7,545 nt of DNA from positions 1 through 7,545 of the forward strand of contig SLFB01000260.1 in assembly GCA_007124475.1 (NCBI GenBank), in the 5' to 3' direction. The position numbers and the translations under genes are program-made. Below the pieces are notes generated by a model. That model made no database searches. It was not told the DNA's origin and saw only the letters and a program-made list of their open reading frames with translations. Positions within the stretch are counted from its first letter, which is position 1, and every line of letters starts with the position of its first letter. This DNA is from Vibrio sp. GTDB lineage: Bacteria; Pseudomonadota; Gammaproteobacteria; Enterobacterales; Vibrionaceae. Shown here piece by piece: positions 1-4,466 of this stretch.

Positions 1-489
1 AAAAGTGTAGAGCAGGAACAAGGCTGCGACACACATTAACGGTGGACCTAAGGCACGGCGTGTCGCTTCAAGTAGTAACACCATTCCCATACCCGCTATG
101 ATGATATCTAAGTCGGTTGGGGCGCCAGATCGCCCAGCGAGCGAGGTATAGAATAGATAAATATAGGCGGCGGAAAAACTGCCCGCTAAAGCGAGTAGCC
201 AATCAATGGCAGGAATACGATCGCGAGGGGAGTTTTTTAATGCTGGATAAGCGGTAAAAGCGAGGAATATCGCAAAACTTAGGTGAATAGCTCGGGCTTC
301 GGTGTCGTTTAAAATAGCAAAATTAAATATAAATGGCAGTGGTGAAGCATACCACAGCTGAAAAAGAGACCAGCATAGGGGAACAAACCATAAAATTCGT
401 CCTGAAATCCCGTGAGGATTTCTTGCGCCAGTGTCTGATTGTGCAACCATCTCTTGCACATCCTGCGACGGAGTCTTGACCTGCGTCAT
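1..489 (-). CDS. TRAP transporter fused permease (4TM/12TM, TAXI-associated), N-terminal part only
   Basis: This is the first 163 residues of a membrane protein that runs off the left edge of the window. After a polar N-terminus (about residues 1-30) come hydrophobic stretches near 32-50, 68-84, 96-114, 127-141 and 148-163, separated by short charged loops. The pattern and the EATRRALGP motif at 141-149 are what I know from the fused small-plus-large permeases (DctQ/DctM type) that work with TAXI receptors. Such permeases sit in the inner membrane and import organic acids or amino acids using a sodium or proton gradient. The start ATG (487-489) has an AAGGA Shine-Dalgarno nine to ten bases upstream (498-502, minus strand). 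The matching receptor gene lies upstream on the same strand, which supports the assignment. The substrate cannot be read from this fragment. Confidence 0.88.
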   Translation of the reverse strand, partial: MTQVKTPSQDVQEMVAQSDTGARNPHGISGRILWFVPLCWSLFQLWYASPLPFIFNFAILNDTEARAIHLSFAIFLAFTAYPALKNSPRDRIPAIDWLLALAGSFSAAYIYLFYTSLAGRSGAPTDLDIIIAGMGMVLLLEATRRALGPPLMCVAALFLLYTF

Positions 490-565
490 GTACGTTATCC
501 TTAAAATTGATGGTGTATTCTTTCGTCCATGCTTTACGAAAAAGCAGACTTAATTGACCGTGACT

Positions 566-581
566 GTGGTATCGATATCAC
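566..581. promoter_or_regulatory. 16-bp near-palindrome, possible operator before the TRAP permease
   Basis: GTGGTATCGATATCAC is symmetric except for one base pair and has a perfect TATCGATA centre. It lies 77 bp upstream of the permease start, where an operator could act on an internal promoter. It superficially resembles a CRP site, but the TGTG and TCAC half-sites are separated by two bases too many. A dimeric regulator of another family is an inference only. Confidence 0.3.
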
Positions 582-626
582 GGCGATAAAGAGTAGAAAA
601 ATAGAATAAAGTATGGCAAATAACTA

Positions 627-650
627 TGATTATTGATTATTGATTATTGA
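627..650. repeat. Heptanucleotide tandem repeat (TGATTAT, about 3.4 copies)
   Basis: The unit TGATTAT is repeated three times without error and followed by a partial fourth copy (TGA). It is non-coding and lies about 140 bp upstream of the TRAP permease start. Short repeats like this can change copy number by slippage. Confidence 0.75.
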
Positions 651-729
651 ACTCAAACTATCGTTGAGTAATCAACGTAATAAGGCTAATTCCCTCTTAG
701 TTATCAATTGAATAAGCCAATATTTAAAG

Positions 730-752
730 CCTCATCCATTAATAAGATGAGG
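730..752. terminator. Hairpin with weak T-rich flank downstream of the TAXI receptor gene
   Basis: CCTCATC (730-736) pairs with GATGAGG (746-752) around a 9-base loop. On the minus strand, where the receptor mRNA is made, the stem is followed by CTTTAAATATT, which is only a poor U-tract. It could act as a partial terminator or as an mRNA-stabilising structure about 105 bp after the receptor stop codon. Confidence 0.35.
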
Positions 753-758
753 TGAATT

Positions 759-792
759 TTTGTCCCTTGTGTATGTTCTCACAAGGGACAAA
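759..792. terminator. Strong 13-bp hairpin after the TAXI receptor gene, lacking a U-tract
   Basis: TTTGTCCCTTGTG (759-771) and CACAAGGGACAAA (780-792) are perfect reverse complements with an 8-base loop. The hairpin lies 65 bp past the receptor stop. No T-run follows it on either strand, so it is not a textbook terminator. A 3'-end protective stem that keeps receptor mRNA more abundant than permease mRNA is a common arrangement in binding-protein transporters and fits here, but that is inference. Confidence 0.45.
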
Positions 793-856
793 GTTAACGC
801 TGACTTAGAGAATAACTCTCAGGTGCTGACCACTGGCAGTTTGAGAGTTGAAGCCG

Positions 857-1828
857 TTATTTGAGTAATCCAACTTCTTTATAGTACTTTTCAGCCCCTG
901 GGTGCAGAGGAATAGACAGCCCAGCCTGCACCATATCTTCTTTCTTCAAGTTAGCAAAAGCCGGGTGTAGGCGCGTGAAAGTATCAAAGTTCTCAAAAAC
1001 AGCTTTGGCAACGTTATAAGCGACTTCGTCTGAAACGCTAGCACTGGTGACCAGTGTTGCAGCCACACCAAAGCTCGTTACATCATTGTCAGTGCCGCGA
1101 TACATACCTGCTGGGATCGTGCTGTAAGCATAATAAGGTCGCTCGGCAACAATTTTAGTGACTTCTGGGCCGGTAGCCGAAACGAGTTTGGCATTACAAG
1201 ATGTGGTAGCTTCTTGAATAGCACCATTTGGATGGCCAACCATGTATATGAAAGCATCAATACGGTTATCACACAGAGCTTGTGAGCGTTCTGAACCACG
1301 CAACTCTGAAGCAAGTCTAAAGCTATCGTTAGTCCAGCCAAAGGCATCCATCACCACTTGCATCGTTGCGCGGTCTCCAGAGCCTGGGTTACCAATATTG
1401 ACTCGTTTGCCTTTTAGATCCTGCACGCTGTTAATACCAGAATCGGCGCGAGTGATGATGTTAAAAGGTTCGGTATGAAGCGAGAACATGGCTCGCAGGT
1501 TGTTATAAGGGCCTAGTTCTGAAAATTGGCTGGTACCATTATAACCGTGATATTGCCAGTCAGATTGAACGATTGCGAAATCCAGTTCGCCGTTACGCAT
1601 AGTATTAACGTTATAAATGGAGCCGCCGGTCGATTCAACCGAACAACGAATATTATGCACTTGACGATCGCGGTTGACTAGGCGGCAGATAGCCCCACCA
1701 GTGGGGTAATAAACGCCAGTGACGGCACCGGTACCAATAGTAATAAACTCTTGAGCATGTACCGTAGTGCCGGCACCCATTACGGCTGCCGCAATAGCGC
1801 CCATTTTTACGACTTTTTTTAGTAGCAT
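857..1828 (-). CDS. TAXI-family TRAP transporter solute-binding protein (periplasmic receptor)
   Basis: This 323-residue protein has a classic Sec signal peptide: positively charged LLKKVVK, a hydrophobic Ala/Gly-rich core, and a likely cut after VHA at residue 25, so it acts in the periplasm. The mature protein opens with ITIGTGAVTGVYYPTGG, the hallmark of the TAXI receptor family. Later stretches (LKGKRVNIGNPGSG near 140-152, and CDNRIDAFIYMVGHP around 187-201) match the two-lobed fold of that family. It should capture a small ligand, probably an organic acid or an amino acid such as glutamate, and deliver it to the fused permease encoded downstream on the same strand. The start has a good Shine-Dalgarno (AAGGAAGGG, minus strand) seven to ten bases upstream. 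Relatives are often labelled immunogenic protein. The exact ligand is not readable from sequence. Confidence 0.93.
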   Translation of the reverse strand: MLLKKVVKMGAIAAAVMGAGTTVHAQEFITIGTGAVTGVYYPTGGAICRLVNRDRQVHNIRCSVESTGGSIYNVNTMRNGELDFAIVQSDWQYHGYNGTSQFSELGPYNNLRAMFSLHTEPFNIITRADSGINSVQDLKGKRVNIGNPGSGDRATMQVVMDAFGWTNDSFRLASELRGSERSQALCDNRIDAFIYMVGHPNGAIQEATTSCNAKLVSATGPEVTKIVAERPYYAYSTIPAGMYRGTDNDVTSFGVAATLVTSASVSDEVAYNVAKAVFENFDTFTRLHPAFANLKKEDMVQAGLSIPLHPGAEKYYKEVGLLK

Positions 1829-1864
1829 GAATTTCCCTTCCTTTTTGTTATTGTTCCCAAAATT

Positions 1865-1878
1865 AAAGTGTCCACTTT
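1865..1878. promoter_or_regulatory. Short palindrome AAAGTG-TC-CACTTT just upstream of the TAXI receptor
   Basis: Two perfect 6-bp arms flank a 2-bp centre, ending 36 bp before the receptor ATG. The flanks CCCAAAA and TTGGGG add further partial symmetry. It could be a repressor site or a small stem in the mRNA leader. Nothing in the sequence identifies the regulator. Confidence 0.25.
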
Positions 1879-2151
1879 GGGGTGATCTCTTTCCCTGATC
1901 GCTTGGCGTTTTGCTATAAAAGATGACTTTTCCAAGTGTTTCTGGTCAAGAGAAACAGTCGTCTATTCTGTTATTAACACAGAAAATTCTTCGAGATAAT
2001 AGCAAAAAATGATGAATAAATGATGGAATTGTTACTCATGTTCAGTTTGTGAGCGAAAAACATAAGTTAAGTTAGAGTGAAAATATAAATTAAAACTTTG
2101 ATAAAGTTGAGTTTTTTCTTGTTTTTGCCCATGATGGTAAGATGTTGCAGA

Positions 2152-2167
2152 TGTGATCTGGGTCACT
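2152..2167 (-). promoter_or_regulatory. Candidate CRP (cAMP receptor protein) site upstream of the TRAP operon
   Basis: TGTGATCTGGGTCACT matches the known CRP core TGTGA-N6-TCACA at nine of ten core positions, and the spacer TCTGGG is close to the common TCTAGA. It lies between the argR stop codon and the TAXI receptor start, 324 bp from the latter, so any activated promoter would have a long leader. Sugar-status control of a carbon uptake system is a familiar role for CRP. The match is by eye and binding is not shown. Confidence 0.5.
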
Positions 2168-2198
2168 GAGTTAGTGGGTGGCCCAGATTGATCAAGTT

Positions 2199-2669
2199 TT
2201 AGCCAGCGTACTCAAAGAGCTCGCAGACTGAATTAAAGAGCTGTTGAGTCGTGATTTGCATTGTTGGGGTAATGAAAATGGTATCATCTCCAGCTACCAC
2301 CCCCAAAATACCTTCAGATTTACCCAGTGAGTCAAGTAAGCGGGCAATCAGTTGAGCGGCACCAGGTCCGGTATGGATGACAACGAGTGCATCGTTGTGA
2401 TCAATATCTAACACTAACTCTCTTAATGAGCTGGATACGGTCGGAACGCCAAGCTCAGCAGGCAGACAGTACACCATTTCCATTTTTGCATTTCGTGTAC
2501 GCACCGCGCCAAATTTGGTCAGCATCCGCGACACTTTGGACTGGTTAATATTGTCAAAACCTTCGTTTTTTAAGGCATCGACAATATCACCTTGCGAGCC
2601 AAAGCGCTCTTCTTTAAGTAGTGCTTTAAACACACGAACTAAGTTTTCTTGTTTATCTATCGGGCGCAT
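2199..2669 (-). CDS. argR: Arginine repressor ArgR
   Basis: The 156-residue product matches the family's usual length and is near-identical in its key regions to enteric ArgR. Residues 1-70 form the winged helix-turn-helix, including the recognition stretch NQSKVSRMLTKFGAVRTRN (42-60). After a linker (AELGVPT) comes the C-terminal arginine-binding and hexamerising domain with GPGAAQLIARLLD (101-113) and GVVAGDDTIFI (123-133), retaining Q106, D113, D128 and D129, the arginine-contacting residues. With arginine bound, the hexamer represses arginine biosynthesis genes and usually adjusts its uptake and breakdown. The start at 2669 gives the conserved KQE-LV-FKALLKEE N-terminus, although its Shine-Dalgarno is weak. 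It diverges from mdh, a common arrangement. I looked for ARG boxes in its upstream region and found none that are clear. Confidence 0.97.
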   Translation of the reverse strand: MRPIDKQENLVRVFKALLKEERFGSQGDIVDALKNEGFDNINQSKVSRMLTKFGAVRTRNAKMEMVYCLPAELGVPTVSSSLRELVLDIDHNDALVVIHTGPGAAQLIARLLDSLGKSEGILGVVAGDDTIFITPTMQITTQQLFNSVCELFEYAG

Positions 2670-2730
2670 GATGTTTTTATCTTATGTTATTTAACTATTG
2701 CTGGTTATTGTCCCATAGCTCGGTGAAGAG

Positions 2731-2756
2731 AGGCAAATTATCGTGTAAATCTGCCT
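2731..2756. promoter_or_regulatory. Dyad symmetry overlapping the putative argR -10 box
   Basis: AGGCAAAT (2731-2738) and ATCTGCCT (2749-2756) are inverted repeats matching at seven of eight positions, with a 10-bp spacer. The left arm overlaps the predicted -10 of argR, a position where a bound protein would block transcription. It does not resemble the ARG box consensus, so autoregulation by ArgR is not obvious from it. Confidence 0.3.
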
Positions 2757-2766
2757 AAATGGTCAC
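2737..2766 (-). promoter_or_regulatory. Candidate sigma70 promoter for argR
   Basis: On the minus strand GTGACC (2761-2766, four of six matches to TTGACA) is followed after 18 bp by GATAAT (2737-2742, five of six matches to TATAAT). Transcription would begin near 2730, giving a leader of about 60 bases before the argR start. The -35 sits 12 bp from the edge of the ERIC element. Confidence 0.45.
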
Positions 2767-2778
2767 TGTATTGCACGC

Positions 2779-2907
2779 TATACCCTGCCGACTTGAAGCT
2801 GCAGGGGGTGTTGGCTATGTTCGTTCTCCCCAATCACATAGTTTATCTATGCTCATAGGGACTTACTCACTTGCCGCCTACCTGCAACTCCAAGTTGTTT
2901 GGGTATA
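2779..2907. repeat. ERIC / IRU element, full length (129 bp)
   Basis: The element begins TATACCC and ends GGGTATA, the inverted termini of ERIC sequences. Its inner landmarks are also present in order: ACTTGAAGCTGCAG, GTGTTGGCT, CCCCAATCAC, ACTCACTTGCCGCCT and CCTGCAACTC-AAGTTGTTTGGG. ERIC elements are non-coding, roughly 127-bp imperfect palindromes found between genes in enterics and vibrios, with no encoded mobility. The copy is intact at both ends. A second copy in the same orientation lies at about 5948-6070. Confidence 0.9.
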
Positions 2908-3117
2908 AATCAGGCACTAGGGTTAACATTTGGGTAGAAATATCTCTCCCTTGCTAGTTGACGATGCGCTTATGTTGGCGGCAATGGTAAATCGTTACCG
3001 CACAATAGTACGATGAGTAACTTGAGCTAATGCTTTGTGATAGTTACTAAAAACCGCCATAATGATTGGCTTGCTAGCGCGTTTTATTCAGTAATTGCGC
3101 AAAGTCGCAAAGCTGAC

Positions 3118-3132
3118 GTTAATTGATTGTAA
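3118..3132 (+). promoter_or_regulatory. Candidate ArcA box before mdh
   Basis: GTTAATTGATTGTAA matches 12 of 15 positions of the ArcA consensus GTTAATTAAATGTTA. ArcA is an established anaerobic repressor of mdh in Escherichia coli, which makes this placement credible. It overlaps the FNR-type palindrome by ten bases. The assignment is by eye, without a scored matrix. Confidence 0.5.
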
Positions 3133-3136
3133 TCAA
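3123..3136. promoter_or_regulatory. Candidate FNR box (perfect TTGAT-N4-ATCAA) before mdh
   Basis: TTGATTGTAATCAA is a perfect match to the FNR consensus TTGATNNNNATCAA. It is centred about 88 bp before the mdh ATG and about 70 bp before the most likely transcription start. CRP-family proteins other than FNR can share this motif. An oxygen-responsive input to malate dehydrogenase is biologically sensible. Confidence 0.55.
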
Positions 3137-3162
3137 GATGTGCTTGCGATAGCTTTTTGATG

Positions 3163-3192
3163 TTGAATTTACATACCCTACCAAGATATAAG
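3163..3192 (+). promoter_or_regulatory. Candidate sigma70 promoter for mdh
   Basis: TTGAAT (3163-3168) is followed after 18 bp by TATAAG (3187-3192, five of six matches to TATAAT). Transcription would start near 3199, giving a short leader of about 20 bases that includes the Shine-Dalgarno. Other weaker pairings exist in this AT-rich stretch, for example TTGCGA at 3144. Confidence 0.4.
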
Positions 3193-3217
3193 AGATAAAC
3201 TCTCAAGGAGAACTTCG

Positions 3218-4150
3218 ATGAAAGTTGCTGTTATTGGTGCCGCTGGCGGCATCGGTCAAGCCCTCGCTTTATTACTAAAAAATCATCTTCCCGCTGGTTC
3301 TGATCTTGCTCTATATGATATCGCACCAGTCACTCCTGGTGTTGCTGCGGATTTAAGTCATATCCCTACGCCGGTCGCAATTAAAGGCTATTGTGGCGAA
3401 GATCCAACACCAGCATTGGAAGGTGCAGACGTGGTCCTTATTTCTGCCGGTGTTGCGCGTAAGCCAGGAATGGATCGCGCCGATCTCTTTAATGTTAATG
3501 CTGGTATTGTTAAATCATTGGCTGAACGTATTGCTCAGGTTTGTCCAAGTGCTTGCATTGGCATTATTACTAACCCAGTTAATACCACCGTACCAATTGC
3601 TGCTGAAGTATTGAAAAAAGCCGGTGTGTATGACAAGCGCAAGCTATTTGGCGTCACGACCTTAGACGTTATTCGTTCTGAAACTTTTGTGGCTGAACTC
3701 AAAGGTAAAAATCCAACTCAAGTTCACGTTCCTGTGATTGGTGGTCACTCTGGCGTGACGATTCTACCTTTATTATCTCAGGTTGAAGGGGTTGAGTTTA
3801 GCGAGCAAGAAGTGGCGGCACTGACTAAACGCATTCAGAATGCTGGCACCGAAGTGGTAGAAGCAAAAGCGGGTGGCGGTTCTGCAACTTTATCTATGGG
3901 TCAGGCTGCTTGCCGTTTCGGTTTGTCTTTAGTGAAAGCGCTACAGGGTGAATCAGTGGTCGAATATGCGTATGTTGAAGGCGGCAGTGAACATGCTTCA
4001 TTCTTTGCTCAACCAGTAAAATTGGGTAAAAACGGCGTTGAAGAAGTACTTAGCTATGGTCAATTGAGTGAGTTTGAAAAAGCAGCGCTTGATGGCATGC
4101 TGGAAACATTGAATAAAGATATTGAAATTGGTGTCGAGTTCGTTAAGTAA
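3218..4150 (+). CDS. mdh: Malate dehydrogenase (NAD-dependent)
   Basis: The 310-residue enzyme interconverts malate and oxaloacetate with NAD in the cytoplasmic TCA cycle. The Rossmann nucleotide-binding loop GAAGGIGQ is at 7-14 and D34, which selects NAD over NADP, follows the second strand. Substrate-binding arginines R81, R87 and R153, together with N119 and the D150/H177 proton-relay pair, are all present at the same numbering as the Escherichia coli enzyme. Length is within one or two residues of enteric and vibrio Mdh. A strong Shine-Dalgarno (AAGGAG, 3205-3210) stands seven bases before the ATG. It is transcribed alone, diverging from argR and ending at an intrinsic terminator. ArcA-like and FNR-like sites upstream suggest oxygen control. 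No oddities are seen. Confidence 0.98.
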   Translation: MKVAVIGAAGGIGQALALLLKNHLPAGSDLALYDIAPVTPGVAADLSHIPTPVAIKGYCGEDPTPALEGADVVLISAGVARKPGMDRADLFNVNAGIVKSLAERIAQVCPSACIGIITNPVNTTVPIAAEVLKKAGVYDKRKLFGVTTLDVIRSETFVAELKGKNPTQVHVPVIGGHSGVTILPLLSQVEGVEFSEQEVAALTKRIQNAGTEVVEAKAGGGSATLSMGQAACRFGLSLVKALQGESVVEYAYVEGGSEHASFFAQPVKLGKNGVEEVLSYGQLSEFEKAALDGMLETLNKDIEIGVEFVK

Positions 4151-4177
4151 CCCGAGCTACCATTTTCGCTAAATATG

Positions 4178-4210
4178 GCCGCTGGTGACTTACCAGCGGC
4201 TTTTTTCTTT
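4178..4210 (+). terminator. Intrinsic terminator of mdh
   Basis: GCCGCTGGT (4178-4186) pairs perfectly with ACCAGCGGC (4192-4200) around a 5-base loop and is followed directly by TTTTTTCTTT. It begins 27 bp after the mdh stop codon and has all features of a Rho-independent terminator, so mdh is likely monocistronic. Confidence 0.93.
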
Positions 4211-4233
4211 CCTTTTTTAACAATTACTTATTG

Positions 4234-4252
4234 ATGTAATCATAAGTTACAT
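4234..4252. promoter_or_regulatory. Inverted repeat ATGTAA-N7-TTACAT, possible operator
   Basis: Two perfect 6-bp arms are separated by seven bases, forming a 19-bp dyad of the size bound by dimeric repressors. It stands 215-230 bp before the antiporter start and 24 bp past the mdh terminator T-run. I do not recognise the regulator. Confidence 0.3.
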
Positions 4253-4382
4253 AAGATTTTTATTCATAAATACTGAGAAAATAGTATTATCTGGGCTTTT
4301 TTATCGTAACAACGCTATTGATGGCATAATGTGCTAGATTTTTGATCATTGGCAATGAATGTGGAAAAACAGAGTTTTTGTT

Positions 4383-4398
4383 AGTGAGCTTGATCACG
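4383..4398 (+). promoter_or_regulatory. Weaker CRP-like site before the antiporter gene
   Basis: AGTGAGCTTGATCACG matches eight of ten core positions of TGTGA-N6-TCACA. It ends 68 bp before the ATG, a workable place for activation of a promoter near 4410-4440. It is weaker than the site at 2152-2167. Confidence 0.35.
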
Positions 4399-4466
4399 CC
4401 AGCTCTGCTATTTCGCTTCATTTCTGACTACTATAGCGTTTTCCAGAAGCAAGGTTGTAAGTGTTC

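Larger units (their letters stand above)
490..856. other. Intercistronic spacer between TRAP receptor and permease genes
   Basis: I see no gene in these 367 bases. They are AT-rich and hold, in order, a Shine-Dalgarno for the permease, a 16-bp near-palindrome (566-581), a 7-bp tandem repeat (627-650), a small hairpin CGTTGA-GTAA-TCAACG (662-677), and two larger hairpins (730-752 and 759-792). The length is large for genes that should form one transporter. Either the receptor mRNA is trimmed or ended here, or the permease has its own promoter. Confidence 0.6.
1829..2198. other. Upstream region of the TAXI receptor gene
   Basis: No gene is visible in these 370 bases. They hold a CRP-like site (2152-2167) inside a larger inverted repeat (2156-2188), a 15-base palindrome AACTTTGATAAAGTT (2094-2108) and a second palindrome close to the receptor start (1865-1878). 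On the minus strand the 2094-2108 palindrome is followed by an AT-rich tail (TTAATTTATATTTT), so it might end argR transcripts weakly. That tail contains TATATT, a possible -10 element, but I found no convincing -35 with it. Confidence 0.5.
2670..3217. other. Divergent argR/mdh spacer
   Basis: These 548 bases contain no gene. They hold an argR promoter candidate with an overlapping dyad (2731-2766), a full-length ERIC element (2779-2907), and the mdh control region from about 3118 onward. Between 2908 and 3117 I see nothing I can name. The ERIC element lies directly behind the putative argR -35 box and largely separates the two promoters. Confidence 0.6.
4211..4466. other. Upstream region of the antiporter gene
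   Basis: This 256-bp AT-rich spacer has no gene. Besides the inverted repeat at 4234-4252 and the CRP-like site at 4383-4398, it has a small dyad TCATT-GGC-AATGA (4346-4358). TACTAT (4429-4434) might be a -10 box, but no good -35 precedes it. ArgR sites would be expected for an arginine transporter, but no full ARG box is apparent; only one half-site-like ATTCA occurs at 4262. Confidence 0.5.

Noticed and set aside
565..582. CRP site at the palindrome before the TRAP permease
   Set aside because: TGTG and TCAC half-sites are present, but the spacer is eight bases instead of six, so it is kept only as an unassigned palindrome.
1242..1478. Plus-strand open frame inside the TAXI receptor gene
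   Set aside because: It lies wholly within the coding sequence of a clear family member on the other strand and has no recognisable product or ribosome binding site.
2094..2108. argR intrinsic terminator at AACTTT-GAT-AAAGTT
   Set aside because: The stem is only six mostly A-T pairs and lies about 90 bp past the stop; the AT-rich tail is suggestive but not enough to call.
3393..3614. Second open frame inside mdh on the same strand
   Set aside because: mdh is unmistakable with all catalytic residues; the overlapping frame is a by-product of its codon use.
4233..4246. FNR box before the antiporter (TTGATGTAATCATAA)
   Set aside because: The half-sites are one base too close together and the right half ends in T instead of A.
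4253..4270. ARG box (ArgR site) upstream of the antiporter
   Set aside because: Only the right half ATTCA is present; the left half matches two of five bases.
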